DNA of 64,000 nucleotides from Leptotrichia sp. oral taxon 212 (lineage in GTDB: Bacteria > Fusobacteriota > Fusobacteriia > Fusobacteriales > Leptotrichiaceae), in the NCBI RefSeq assembly GCF_001274535.1, contig NZ_CP012410.1:1647126-1711125 (forward strand). The letters run 5' to 3'. The notes below the pieces were generated by a model that had not been told where the DNA came from, ran no database searches, and saw nothing but the letters and a program-made list of their open reading frames with translations. Shown here piece by piece: positions 17,419 to 27,249 of this stretch. The stretch's first letter is position 1. Every line of letters starts with the position of its first letter. Both the position numbers and the translations under genes were made by a program.

Positions 17419-19083
17419 TCAAACACTCTCTTTTTCCAGTTTTCCATTTTCCATTCTATATACTTTCATATATTCCTTAAAAACTTCATTTCTATGTGAC
17501 ACTGCAACGACAGAATACTCAAGATTTTTTAAAATATCTGAAATTTCCTTTTCACTTTGAGTGTCCAAATTTGCAACTGGTTCATCCATAAGAAGTAATT
17601 TGACATTAGTTGACAGCAGAGCTCTTGCCAACCCTATTTTCTGTATCTGTCCTGCAGAAAGATTTATATCTTTTCTTCCTGTAATTTCTGTTTCCAGTCC
17701 ATCTGAGAGATTATCTGATATATCTTTTAGACCGGTTAATTCCAATATCCTATTAAAATAATCTTCATCAATTTTTCTTCCCAATGTCAGATTATCTTTT
17801 AATGAAAGCGAAAATAATTCTGTTTGCTGAGGAACATATGTTATATTTTCCCTATTTCCCGTTACATCTTCATTATCAATTTTAAATATTCCTGACACAG
17901 GTTCATATAAACCACTTAAAATCTTTATTAAAGTACTTTTCCCACAACCACTTTCCCCTGTAACAAGTATTTTTTCCTTATCCTCTAAGTTTATTTCAAA
18001 ATTCATTTTATCCAAAATATCGGAGCTGTTTTCATCATATCTGAATACTATATCTTCCAGCTTCAGAATATTTCCTGATGATTTTTCATAAATATTCTCT
18101 TTTTCTTCATTTTCTTTCATTAATTTTTCTTTACTCGGAATACTTAGGAATTCTGAAATTCTCTCAACTGAAATTTTTCCTCTTAACCAGTCACTATAAA
18201 GTGAAGGCATACTATGAAATATCCACACAATATTCTGATTCAATATATTAAATCCCATAAACTGACCTATTGTTAAAAAACCTCTGCTAATCAGATACAA
18301 GCTAAAAATCAAAGTTATGACATCACACAGTAATCCTGTCCCTATGCCTAGACTTACCATTTTCCATTCAGCTTTCATATTTCCCAAATGTTCTTCTGTA
18401 AATTTTTTATATTTTTCTTTAAACAGAGCTGTTCCAAATTTTTCATTTTTAAACACATTAAGTAAAATTTTGCTATTAAATACCTGTAAAAGAACAGTCT
18501 GCATATTTTCCTGTTCTTCCTGTCTTTGAACATATGTCTTCTCAATTTTTTTACTTGCATATTTTGGAATCAGTATTGATATTGAACATAATATAAGTGT
18601 AAAGAAAAACAGTACAGGTGACGTAAAAAATCCAAAAAACATGGCTGAAACAAAGGAAACAATCCCTGAAAGAAGAGAAATTGACACATATGAAACTACT
18701 GATGACAAAGTATTTACATCTGATAATAACAATGTTGTCCAACCACCTTCTCCATTATCTTCAAATTTTCTAAAAGGAATTTTTTCTATGTTTTTTATTA
18801 AATCATCTGAAATTAACTGGCAGCATTCCTTTTCTTTCATCTCAGTCATTTTTCCAAGTACCGATTTTAATTTTCCTATTATTATACACAAAATCACAAG
18901 CATTCCGGCAATGAAAAAAAATTTTTCATTTTTTCCAGAACTTAAAGTTGATATCAGTACGTCCATTTTTATAGCCAGAATAAACTCAGATAACGCTATT
19001 ATTAGAGAAAATACAAACAAAAAATGAACTTTATATTTCTTCATTAATAGAAATATCATTTTAAAATATTCATTATTTTTCAT
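17419..19083 (-). CDS. ABC exporter half-transporter (permease-ATPase), second of a pair
   Basis: 554 residues. About 330 residues of transmembrane domain with six hydrophobic segments are followed by a nucleotide-binding domain. Walker A is GESGCGKST (376-384), the signature is LSAGQ (475-479), Walker B is LLLMDEP with Glu near 501, and the H-loop His is in AVSHRNE. Both catalytic Glu and His are present. The signature has Ala in place of the usual first Gly. No peptidase C39 or other extra domain is visible, so the substrate cannot be told. The start overlaps the end of the partner gene by 11 bp, so a heterodimeric exporter is likely. Confidence 0.85.
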   Translation of the reverse strand: MKNNEYFKMIFLLMKKYKVHFLFVFSLIIALSEFILAIKMDVLISTLSSGKNEKFFFIAGMLVILCIIIGKLKSVLGKMTEMKEKECCQLISDDLIKNIEKIPFRKFEDNGEGGWTTLLLSDVNTLSSVVSYVSISLLSGIVSFVSAMFFGFFTSPVLFFFTLILCSISILIPKYASKKIEKTYVQRQEEQENMQTVLLQVFNSKILLNVFKNEKFGTALFKEKYKKFTEEHLGNMKAEWKMVSLGIGTGLLCDVITLIFSLYLISRGFLTIGQFMGFNILNQNIVWIFHSMPSLYSDWLRGKISVERISEFLSIPSKEKLMKENEEKENIYEKSSGNILKLEDIVFRYDENSSDILDKMNFEINLEDKEKILVTGESGCGKSTLIKILSGLYEPVSGIFKIDNEDVTGNRENITYVPQQTELFSLSLKDNLTLGRKIDEDYFNRILELTGLKDISDNLSDGLETEITGRKDINLSAGQIQKIGLARALLSTNVKLLLMDEPVANLDTQSEKEISDILKNLEYSVVAVSHRNEVFKEYMKVYRMENGKLEKESV

Positions 19084-20740
19084 TTACATCACCAACTTCA
19101 ATTATATTGTCATTTTTCGTAATAAAATCATATGTATGTGTTATTATTACAATTCCCATTATATTTTTTAATTCCTGAAATAATGTCATCAGTATCTTCT
19201 GATTTTCAATATCTAAATCTGAAAACGGTTCATCAAGAAATATAAAATCAGGCTTAAATAAAAGACTTCTTGCTATTGAAAGTCTTCTCAGCTGTCCTGC
19301 TGAAAAATTAGTATTTTCTCCGAAAACTGTATCAAGTTTCTTTGGAAATTTTTCAACTACAGAATACATGTTCACTTTTTTCAAGACATCTGTAACTTCT
19401 TCTTCAGAATAGTTTTCATCTAAAGTCAGATTTCTAAATATTGTAGTATTAAAAAATTCTGACTTCTGTGGAACATATCCCAATTTACCTTTCAGAATTT
19501 CCTTTTTCCCATTTCTCATTCCATAAATTTGGCCTTTTAACGGCTCTAATACTGATAATATCATTTCCATCAGTGTTGTTTTTCCTGATCCGTTACTTCC
19601 TTTTATATAAGTTATTTTCTTGTCAGGAATAATAAAATTGAACTTATCAAATATCAGTTTATCATTATCCGGATATCTGAAACTTATATTTTCTCCGACT
19701 ATCTGATAATTTTCAAATTTTGCATCTGAAGTTTCTTTTTCCTTTATTTCATTTATTCTGTCTAATGTTTTTTCTGATTGAATTTTAATATCAGTATGCT
19801 TTTCCTCGATTCTATCTAAATATTTAAAAATTCTGCTTACAGATACTTTCTGTTTAGACATATATCCTATAATTGAAGGAATATCCAAAAAAGGATATAA
19901 TATAGAACCTATTCCGACATTCCATATTCCTATCATTGCAGCCATCGAAATTTCTCCAGAATTTACTAACAGTAATCCTGCAATAAGACTCAAAATCTCT
20001 GTCAGGTACACTCCTCCTGAAAATAGTCCATTACTTTCTCCTATTGCTGAAGCAACTTTTTTATAATCCTTTATCTTTTCTTCATAAAACATCCAGTGTT
20101 TTCGTAAAATAAACTTTACAAGAGAATATACCTTGATAATAGGAATATTTCTCTGAATTTCCTCATAAAATCTATTATGCATATCATCTTTCTTTTCGTA
20201 GGTTTCCCTGTAAAAAGCAGCTTTCAAATAAACTTTTCTGGCAACAGTAAAAAATACTGCACTTATAAATATATAAAACAAGGTAATTTTCAAAGACACT
20301 GACAGCATATATCCAAAACCAAATCCGATCATTAAAATCAAATCAAACATTGGAAATAAACCATACAGTAAATAATCTCCTATAATTTCAGTATCTTCAT
20401 TGATTAAATTTAAAATCTCTCCTGAATGAATTTTTCCATTACCTTCGCTTTTTAAATAACTTTCCATCAGTTCCAGACTTATTTTTTCCATTATTTTCTT
20501 TTTAGTTTTTTCAAGCAGAACTGAATTCTGATAATAACATAAAGAATATACTACTGAACCTATAATCAGACCTGTAAGAATAAAAAACAGATAGTTATTT
20601 TTTCTACCATAGATACTTTCCAGACCTATTTGTATCATTAAAGAAACTAGCATGTTGAATCCACTTAGAAAAATTTTCAAAAAAATTAAAACTGTACTGT
20701 CTTTTCTGGAAATATATCTTAAAATTTTAGAATTTATCAT
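19073..20740 (-). CDS. ABC exporter half-transporter (permease-ATPase), first of a pair
   Basis: 555 residues with the same layout as its neighbour. The transmembrane domain covers about residues 15-300. The nucleotide-binding domain has Walker A GSNGSGKTT (381-389), signature FSAGQ (about 479-483), Walker B FIFLDEP and the H-loop IITHTYDF. As in the partner, the signature reads SAGQ rather than SGGQ. The two together probably form one heterodimer that exports a peptide, lipid or drug; CydDC-like thiol export is possible but no cyd genes are near. The upstream promoter is TTGAAA-17-TATGAT, and AAAGGGTGAG serves as ribosome-binding site. Confidence 0.85.
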   Translation of the reverse strand: MINSKILRYISRKDSTVLIFLKIFLSGFNMLVSLMIQIGLESIYGRKNNYLFFILTGLIIGSVVYSLCYYQNSVLLEKTKKKIMEKISLELMESYLKSEGNGKIHSGEILNLINEDTEIIGDYLLYGLFPMFDLILMIGFGFGYMLSVSLKITLFYIFISAVFFTVARKVYLKAAFYRETYEKKDDMHNRFYEEIQRNIPIIKVYSLVKFILRKHWMFYEEKIKDYKKVASAIGESNGLFSGGVYLTEILSLIAGLLLVNSGEISMAAMIGIWNVGIGSILYPFLDIPSIIGYMSKQKVSVSRIFKYLDRIEEKHTDIKIQSEKTLDRINEIKEKETSDAKFENYQIVGENISFRYPDNDKLIFDKFNFIIPDKKITYIKGSNGSGKTTLMEMILSVLEPLKGQIYGMRNGKKEILKGKLGYVPQKSEFFNTTIFRNLTLDENYSEEEVTDVLKKVNMYSVVEKFPKKLDTVFGENTNFSAGQLRRLSIARSLLFKPDFIFLDEPFSDLDIENQKILMTLFQELKNIMGIVIITHTYDFITKNDNIIEVGDVNEK

Positions 20741-20777
20741 AGACTCACCCTTTCTTTATATTAGCTTCATATATACT

Positions 20778-20806
20778 ATCATATTATATTGTATTTCTAA
20801 TTTCAA
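20778..20806 (-). promoter_or_regulatory. Predicted promoter of the ABC exporter pair
   Basis: TTGAAA (20801-20806) and TATGAT (20778-20783) on the minus strand, spacer 17 bp, about 40 bp before the start codon. Confidence 0.55.
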
Positions 20807-20912
20807 TAATAAATTCTATATATTTTTTCTATAATATTTATAGTTTATATATATAATTAAGATAAAATTATTATTTATTACTTATTTTCTAATTTCATTT
20901 TTGTTATTAAAA

Positions 20913-20921
20913 TGTTATAAT
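20913..20921 (+). promoter_or_regulatory. Extended -10 promoter of the MATE gene
   Basis: TGTTATAAT on the plus strand, 37 bp before the chosen start. No good -35 is seen 16-18 bp upstream, as is common for extended -10 promoters. Confidence 0.5.
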
Positions 20922-20957
20922 AATATAAAAAATTACTATAAGAAAAGAGGTTATAAA

Positions 20958-22337
20958 ATGTTATCTTTTAATCAATCTGTGGAAGAACGTCGTGAAATGA
21001 TTATAAATGGAAATATTCTGAATACTTTACTTTTTTTATCCATTCCTACATTACTGGTTGGAATAATACAGGCTCTTATACCTCTTTCAGATAATTTTTT
21101 CTTAAATAATCTAACAAATGTGGTTGTTGCAGGTTCCGTAACCTTCAGTCAGCCTGTCCTTAATATTATGATTGCCTTGTCACAGGGACTTGGAGTGGCA
21201 GCCATGGCAATGATTGGAAAATACTATGGAAAAGGAATAATGAGGGCTGTAAGGGAAACCATGCTTCAAATTTATGTTTTTAGCTTTATAATAGGACTTA
21301 TACTCATTCCTATATGTATTTTTATGGCTTTTGTCATTTCAAAAACTACTTCAGAAGAAATAAGAAGTACCGTATTTACTTATATTGCCTCTTACTCCTT
21401 CGTAATGCCGCTTATATTTCTTGCGGCTATTTACAATTCCTCTAAAAATGCAATAGGACGGCCTGAAGTTACATTTATAAGAATATCACTGCTTCTGGTT
21501 CTAAAAATATTCTTTAATTCAATATTTCTTTATATTTTCCGTATGGGACTTATCGGAGCTGTAATTGCTACATTCTGTTCATATGTTGTCATTACAATAT
21601 GGATGTTTCATGATGTATTTGTAAGAATGAGCGAAACTAAGCTTGATTTACGGACATATTCCATGAAGCTTCCGATTATAATGAAAATCACGAGAATAGG
21701 ATTTCCTGCAATGGTAAACTATATGCTTATTTACTTTGGTTTTTTCCTTATAAACAAGGAAATGGAAAAATATGGTGCAATAGCGCTAACAGGACAGGGA
21801 ATTGCAGCAAATATTAATTCACTCTGTTTCAATCTTCCTTCCTCTATAGGAACTGCTGTTACTACAATGATAAGTATTAATATGGGACTTAAAAATATTA
21901 AGAAATCGAAAAAGATTTTTACTTACAGCTGGATTACAAGCGTAATTATTGCAGCACTGACAATAATTTTAATTGTTCCGCTCAACCATAACATGATTTC
22001 ACTGTTTACAAGAAACGAGGAAGTAGCAGTAATAGCTGACAATGCGCTTAATATTTTTACCTATTCAATAATAGGTTTTGGTATTTTTACAGTCTGTCAG
22101 GGAGTATATGTAGCTTTAGGAAAAAATAACATTCCACTTATTATGTCCATACTTAGAATATGGCTTTTCAGATATGCATTTATTTTACTTACACAGAAGT
22201 TTTTAGGACTGTACTCCATCTTCTGGGGAAACCTGTTCTCAAATACTGCAGCAGGAATATTATTCTTCTATCTTGTGAAAACTTTAGACTGGGAAAATGT
22301 TGATATAAGAAAACTTAAAATAAAGAAATTAAAATAA
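20958..22337 (+). CDS. MATE-family multidrug/organic cation efflux transporter
   Basis: About 459 residues from the ATG at 20958 (MLSFNQSVEERR), preceded by AAGAGG at good spacing. The frame extends back to a TTG at 20901, but that part is the promoter region. The protein has about twelve hydrophobic segments in two related halves, with the MATE-type first helix LLFLSIPTLLVGIIQALIPLSDNFFLNN and GIAANINSLCFNLPSSIGTAVTTMISINMGLKN in the second half. It should be an inner-membrane cation-coupled antiporter of the DinF/NorM superfamily; the substrate is unknown. It is divergent from the ABC exporter genes and convergent with gltA. Confidence 0.9.
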   Translation: MLSFNQSVEERREMIINGNILNTLLFLSIPTLLVGIIQALIPLSDNFFLNNLTNVVVAGSVTFSQPVLNIMIALSQGLGVAAMAMIGKYYGKGIMRAVRETMLQIYVFSFIIGLILIPICIFMAFVISKTTSEEIRSTVFTYIASYSFVMPLIFLAAIYNSSKNAIGRPEVTFIRISLLLVLKIFFNSIFLYIFRMGLIGAVIATFCSYVVITIWMFHDVFVRMSETKLDLRTYSMKLPIIMKITRIGFPAMVNYMLIYFGFFLINKEMEKYGAIALTGQGIAANINSLCFNLPSSIGTAVTTMISINMGLKNIKKSKKIFTYSWITSVIIAALTIILIVPLNHNMISLFTRNEEVAVIADNALNIFTYSIIGFGIFTVCQGVYVALGKNNIPLIMSILRIWLFRYAFILLTQKFLGLYSIFWGNLFSNTAAGILFFYLVKTLDWENVDIRKLKIKKLK

Positions 22338-22341
22338 AATA

Positions 22342-22560
22342 AAAAACTGTCTAAAAAAATGAGAATTAATGTAAAAAACTATATTTATAATTTTTTTTAA
22401 ATTTCACAATTCAAAACAGGAAATGAATTCTAGAAAAAATTGACTATTTTTAACTTTTTCTGAATGAATGATTGTTTTGTATAAGTAAAATTTTAGTAAA
22501 TAAATATAGTTTTTATACATTTTATCTAATTTTTCTATTTTAAAACAGCTTTTTGCTTAA
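22342..22560. repeat. Imperfect long palindrome between convergent MATE and gltA genes
   Basis: AAAAACTATATTTAT (about 22373-22388) recurs as its reverse complement near 22500-22516. The outer ends AAAAACTGTCTAAAA (about 22341) and TTTTAAAACAGCTTTTT (about 22540-22556) also pair imperfectly. The layout resembles the GTCTC-type inverted-repeat elements at 41574, 53691 and 56561. It could act as a bidirectional terminator. Confidence 0.4.
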
Positions 22561-22567
22561 ATCAATT

Positions 22568-23896
22568 TTATGTTAATAACTTACCATTTGCATCTACTGC
22601 CTTATATGCAGGACGTATAATTCTTCTATCACTTGTAATTTGCTCTATTCTATGAGCATTCCAGCTTGCTATTCTGGCAAGGGCGAAAAGAGGAGTAAAA
22701 ATATTTTTTGGAATATTTAAAAGTTTATAGACAAACCCTGAGTATAAGTCAACATTGGCACATATTTCAAAGTTTTCTCCTTTCAGTTCCTTACCTACTT
22801 CTTTTGTAAGTTTTTCAACGTTGATAAAGAGTTCAAATTCTTCAAGCTGCCCTTTTTCCTTTGCCAGTTCATAGGCTTTTTTCTTTAAAATAACAGCTCT
22901 AGGATCTGAAATTGTATAAACCGCATGTCCCATTCCATAAATTTTACCACTTTTGTCAAATACTTCACCCATAAATATTTTTCTTATGTACTCCTTCAAA
23001 AAAGTTTCATCTGTATAATTACAATTTTTCTTTATATCCTCTATCATGTTAGAAACCATGGAGTTTGCCCCCCCATGTAAAGGTCCCTTGAGGGAACCGA
23101 TAGAAGCAGAAACTGAAGAATATGTGTCTGTTCCTGTGGAAGAAACAACATGTGAAGTAAATGTAGAGTTATTCCCTCCTCCATGTTCTGCATGAATGAG
23201 AAGTATCAGATCAAGTATTTCAGCCTCAGAATCAGTAAAACTGCTGTCAGGTCTAAGCATATGAAGTATATTCTGTGCAATGCTGTATTCTTCTATAGGA
23301 TTATGTATAATAAAACTTTGATTAAAATGCTTATGATTCACGGCATGATAACTGTAAACCAGAAGGCTTGGAAACTTTGCAATAAGATGAAGAGCTTGAT
23401 TAATAAGGTTTTCAAGCGAAGTATCATCTGGATTACTGTCAATACTGTAAAGACAAAGAACCGTTCTTTGAAGTTGGTTCATTATGTCCTTACTTGGCTG
23501 CCTTAAAATAAAATTTTCTATAAATTCATCAGGCAGTGTTCTATATTCTTTTAATGTACTGTTAAACATCTTAAGCTCAAAATTTGTAGGAATTTTTCCA
23601 AAAAGTAGCAAAAACATTGTTTTTTCAAAAGAGAAAAATCTTTCTTCACCAAATTCCTTCAAAATATCTTCAATAAGAAATCCTCTATAATAAAGCCTTC
23701 CTTTTTCAGGAATTTTTTTACCTTCCTGAACGCTATATCCTTGTACAGACCCTATTTTTGTAAGTCCGACCAGAACTCCTGTTCCATTTTTATTACGCAG
23801 TCCTCTTTTTACATCCAGTTCATCATACAGTTCATTGGAAATAAAGTTATTCTCATATATAAGATTACACATTTCTTTTATAAAATCACTCTTCAT
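22568..23896 (-). CDS. gltA: Citrate synthase
   Basis: 442 residues. Active-site blocks are HAEHGGGNNSTFTSHVV, GSLKGPLHGGANSMV (second His) and YGMGHAVYTISDPRA, with the C-terminal Arg-containing LFALARIASWNAHRIEQ. It condenses oxaloacetate and acetyl-CoA. It is the last gene of an acn-icd-gltA unit that leads to 2-oxoglutarate, so its role is probably glutamate synthesis in an organism without a full TCA cycle. AGGAGG lies upstream of the ATG, 24 bp from the end of icd. Methylcitrate synthase activity is a less likely alternative given the neighbours. Confidence 0.96.
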   Translation of the reverse strand: MKSDFIKEMCNLIYENNFISNELYDELDVKRGLRNKNGTGVLVGLTKIGSVQGYSVQEGKKIPEKGRLYYRGFLIEDILKEFGEERFFSFEKTMFLLLFGKIPTNFELKMFNSTLKEYRTLPDEFIENFILRQPSKDIMNQLQRTVLCLYSIDSNPDDTSLENLINQALHLIAKFPSLLVYSYHAVNHKHFNQSFIIHNPIEEYSIAQNILHMLRPDSSFTDSEAEILDLILLIHAEHGGGNNSTFTSHVVSSTGTDTYSSVSASIGSLKGPLHGGANSMVSNMIEDIKKNCNYTDETFLKEYIRKIFMGEVFDKSGKIYGMGHAVYTISDPRAVILKKKAYELAKEKGQLEEFELFINVEKLTKEVGKELKGENFEICANVDLYSGFVYKLLNIPKNIFTPLFALARIASWNAHRIEQITSDRRIIRPAYKAVDANGKLLT

Positions 23897-23920
23897 GGCA
23901 TACCTCCTAAATTAAATGAA

Positions 23921-24925
23921 CTAAAGATTCTCAATAATTTTATCAGTAAATTCAGTTGTTGTAGCTATTCCTCCTAAATCTGCCGTTTTTACATCTGAAA
24001 CCTCTAATGTTTTTAAAACTGCTTTTTCAATTTTTTCTGCATACTCATGAAGATTTATATATTTCAGCATTTCAATACCTGAAAGTATAAGCGCAAGAGG
24101 ATTTGCCTTATTCTGCCCTGCAATATCAGGTGCTGAACCATGCACAGCTTCAAATATAGCAATGTCATCTCCTATATTTGCCCCGGGAGCAATTCCAAGT
24201 CCACCTACAAGTCCTGCAACAAGATCTGAAAGAATATCCCCATATAAATTCATTGTTACAATGACCTTATATTTTTCAGGTCTGCTTACAAGCTGCATAC
24301 ACATATTGTCGATTATTGTTTCTTCAAGTGTTATTTTAGGATATCCCTCTGAAATCTTTCTTGCTGTTTCAAGAAAAAGTCCATCTGTTAATTTCAGAAT
24401 ATTCGCCTTATGAACTACTGTAACCTTATCAAGATTGTTGTTTTTGGCATATTCAAATGCTGATTTTATTATTCTGTGACATCCTTTTTCTGTAATTCTC
24501 TTAATTGCAATAGCAGAAGTTTTTCCTTCATCTTCATACTTTTCCTCACCTATATAAATTCCTTCGGTATTTTCCCTAAATATTACAATATCAACATTTT
24601 CAAATCTTGTCTTTACTCCTGGTAAATTTCTGCATGGTCTTATATTGGAATAAAGATCATATTTTTTTCTCAAATATACATTTATACTTCTGAACCCTTT
24701 TCCAATTGGTGTGGCAATAGGCCCTTTTATAGCAACTCTATTCTTTTCCATACTTTTGTAAAGGCTTTCAGGAATCAGTTCGCCTGTCTTTTCATATACA
24801 TCCGTTCCTGCATTTTCTGTTTCAAAACTGATAGGAACTCCTGCAGCCGCAAAAATACTTTTTAGACTTTCTGATATTTCAGGACCTATACCATCTCCAG
24901 GTATTAGTGTAATTATTTTATTCAT
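23921..24925 (-). CDS. icd: Isocitrate dehydrogenase (NAD-type, IDH/IPMDH family)
   Basis: About 334 residues from the ATG at 24925 (MNKIITLIPGDGIGPEIS), supported by GGAGGT; the frame runs back to 24958 without a site. Motifs are IFRENTEGIYIGEE, which includes the substrate Ser/Asn region, VTMNLYGDILSDLVAGLVGGLGIAPGANIG, the metal-binding Asp stretch, and HGSAPDIAGQNKANP. The family also contains isopropylmalate dehydrogenase. Placement between aconitase and citrate synthase makes isocitrate the natural substrate. It produces 2-oxoglutarate for glutamate. Confidence 0.93.
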   Translation of the reverse strand: MNKIITLIPGDGIGPEISESLKSIFAAAGVPISFETENAGTDVYEKTGELIPESLYKSMEKNRVAIKGPIATPIGKGFRSINVYLRKKYDLYSNIRPCRNLPGVKTRFENVDIVIFRENTEGIYIGEEKYEDEGKTSAIAIKRITEKGCHRIIKSAFEYAKNNNLDKVTVVHKANILKLTDGLFLETARKISEGYPKITLEETIIDNMCMQLVSRPEKYKVIVTMNLYGDILSDLVAGLVGGLGIAPGANIGDDIAIFEAVHGSAPDIAGQNKANPLALILSGIEMLKYINLHEYAEKIEKAVLKTLEVSDVKTADLGGIATTTEFTDKIIENL

Positions 24926-25070
24926 AAAACAAACCTCCATAAATTTTTCAAACCTCAAAATTTAGCATTTAGTCATTTTTTCAGTATATTTTCCACTTAT
25001 CTGTCTTTTTATTTAACAGTTTATACTTATATGACTATTATTTAAAAATTTCTGATATCTTTCTTTCCAT

Positions 25071-27002
25071 CTAAAACTCATCTGACATGGCAAAAGACAG
25101 ATATCCTCCATAACTTAATATTTTTAATTCTCTTTCTGAACCGTTAAACTTAACTTTAAATTCTGTATTCTTCGTTCTATTTTTTACTATGAACTCCCCC
25201 TTTAATAAAGATTCCTTTATATCTGTCAGTTCCAGTTCGTCATATTCATCAATGGAATCGTAATCTGCAGAACTGATAAACTCCAATGGAAGAATTCCAC
25301 TGTTTATAAGGTTTGCCTTATGTATTCTCGCAAATGACTTTGCTATTACAGCCTTTATTCCAAGATAAAGCGGAAGAAGCGCCGCATGTTCCCTGCTCGA
25401 ACCTTGTCCATAGTTATCTCCACCTACAATAATTCCACCATTATTTTTTTCCGCTCTTTCCTTAAAATCAGGAATTATAGTTTGAAAACAGTGTTCAGAA
25501 AGTTTAGGTATATTTGATCTGAAAGGAAGTAATGCCGCATTTGAAGGACATATATCATCTGTTGTTATGTTATCCTTTGTTTTCAATATTACTTTTTTTG
25601 TAAAACTGTCCTGCAGCTTTTCTCCAACTGGAAACGGTTTTATATTTGGTCCCATTACTATTTCTACATTTGCTCTCTCCTGTTTATCAGTAGAAGGATA
25701 GATATAATAGTTATCTGAAACATCATATTTCTCAGGAAAATCAACTTTTATTTCATCCCCCAGTTCCCTAGGATCCGTAAGATATCCTGTCAATGCTGAT
25801 GCGGCAGCTGTTTCTGTACTTACAAGATACACTCCGGCATCCATTGTTCCACATCTTCCCTTAAAGTTTCTATTAAATGTCCTCAATGATATTCCGTTTG
25901 ATTTAGGTGCCTGTCCCATTCCTATACATGGTCCGCAGGCAGCTTCAAGGAGTCTGGCTCCTGCAGCGATAAACTTTGACAACGCCCCATTTTCAGAAAC
26001 CATTTTCATAATACTGCTTGACCCCGGAGATAAAACCAGACTCACATCAGGATGTACACTTTTCCCATCCAGAATGGCCGCCAGTTTCATAAAATCTGAA
26101 TAGGAAGAGTTCGTACATGAACCGATTGCTATCTGATCCACCTTAATTTTTTCTTCCGGTATTTCATGAACATTATCCGGACTGTGCGGGAAAGCCGCAA
26201 GAGGTACAAGTTCATCCAGATTTACAACTAACTTTTCATCATATTCCGCATCTTCGTCAGGAAGCATTTCGATATAATCTTCCTCTCTTGACTGTTTTAT
26301 GAAAAAGTCCCTTGTCAGTTCATCACTTGGAAATATGGAAGTAGTCGCTCCAAGTTCAGCCCCCATATTTGTAATGGTAGCCCTATCCTCCACTGAAAGA
26401 CAGTTTATCCCTTCTCCTGTATATTCCATTACATAGCCTACTCCACCTTTAACAGTAAGTTTTCTTAAAACATGAAGGATTATATCCTTTGCAGACACCC
26501 ATGGCTGAAGTTTTCCCTTCAGCTCAATGTTATAAACTTTTGGAGCCTTTAAGTAGTAAAGCCCTCTTGCCATTCCTATGGCAACATCAAGTCCTCCTGC
26601 TCCTATTGCAATCATTCCAAGTCCCCCTCCTGTAGGAGTATGACTGTCTGAACCAATCAGTATTTTTCCAGGTTTTCCAAATTTTTCAAGATGAAGCCTG
26701 TGACATATTCCATTTCCAGGCTTTGAAAAAACGATGTTATGTCTTGCGGCAGATGTCTTTATGAATTCATGATCATCTGCATTTTCAAAGCTTGATTGTA
26801 GCATATTATGATCTACATAGGCTACAGAAACTTCTGTTGCAACATCTTCTATATTCATTGAATTTAGCTGCAGATATGCCATTGTTCCTGTAGAATCCTG
26901 TGTCAAAGTCTGGTGAACCCTGACAGCAATTTCATTTCCTGCTTTTAACTCACCTTTTATTAAATTATTACTTAAAATTTTATAGGTTAAGCTCATTCCC
27001 AT
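25071..27002 (-). CDS. acnA: Aconitate hydratase (monomeric, about 643 aa type)
   Basis: About 643 residues from the ATG at 27002 (MGMSLTYKIL), preceded by GGGAGGAAA. The three [4Fe-4S] ligands are visible in IGSCTNSS (first Cys) and ACGPCIGMG (two Cys). Also present are the HQTLTQDSTGTMAYLQLN block, GSDSHTPTGGGLGMIAIGAGG, and in the swivel domain DNYGQGSSREHAALLPLYLG. It interconverts citrate and isocitrate. It is the first gene of the acn-icd-gltA unit, behind a strong promoter at 27055-27084. The short form lacks the extra linker of classical 890-residue AcnA. Confidence 0.95.
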   Translation of the reverse strand: MGMSLTYKILSNNLIKGELKAGNEIAVRVHQTLTQDSTGTMAYLQLNSMNIEDVATEVSVAYVDHNMLQSSFENADDHEFIKTSAARHNIVFSKPGNGICHRLHLEKFGKPGKILIGSDSHTPTGGGLGMIAIGAGGLDVAIGMARGLYYLKAPKVYNIELKGKLQPWVSAKDIILHVLRKLTVKGGVGYVMEYTGEGINCLSVEDRATITNMGAELGATTSIFPSDELTRDFFIKQSREEDYIEMLPDEDAEYDEKLVVNLDELVPLAAFPHSPDNVHEIPEEKIKVDQIAIGSCTNSSYSDFMKLAAILDGKSVHPDVSLVLSPGSSSIMKMVSENGALSKFIAAGARLLEAACGPCIGMGQAPKSNGISLRTFNRNFKGRCGTMDAGVYLVSTETAAASALTGYLTDPRELGDEIKVDFPEKYDVSDNYYIYPSTDKQERANVEIVMGPNIKPFPVGEKLQDSFTKKVILKTKDNITTDDICPSNAALLPFRSNIPKLSEHCFQTIIPDFKERAEKNNGGIIVGGDNYGQGSSREHAALLPLYLGIKAVIAKSFARIHKANLINSGILPLEFISSADYDSIDEYDELELTDIKESLLKGEFIVKNRTKNTEFKVKFNGSERELKILSYGGYLSFAMSDEF

Positions 27003-27054
27003 AATTAAATTTCCTCCCAAAAACTCATTTTTTCTTTATAGTATCAATGACACT

Positions 27055-27084
27055 ATTATATAACTTTTAATTCGTCCTAGTCAA
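27055..27084 (-). promoter_or_regulatory. Promoter of acnA-icd-gltA
   Basis: TTGACT (27079-27084) and TATAAT (27055-27060) on the minus strand with an 18-bp spacer, about 53 bp before the acnA start codon. Confidence 0.7.
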
Positions 27085-27177
27085 TAAATTCCCTTGAAAA
27101 GAACATATATTTTCATTATTTAAAAATCTATTTTATATATGTTTAAAATATACTTCAATATACATATAATATGGTTA

Positions 27178-27227
27178 TAAAAAAAGGAACTATTCAAAAA
27201 ATAGAATTTCTATTTCCAAATAGTCCC
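27178..27227 (-). terminator. Rho-independent terminator of crr
   Basis: On the minus strand GGGACTATTTGGAAATAG and CTATTTTTTGAATAGTTCC form a long interrupted stem (27227-27186), followed by seven or more T. It lies just past the crr stop. Confidence 0.85.
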
Positions 27228-27249
27228 TCAGTCTTATTATGTATTTACA

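Noticed and set aside
17419-20740. The ABC pair as CydD/CydC
   Set aside because: No cytochrome bd genes nearby and no diagnostic residue seen; kept as a generic heterodimeric exporter.
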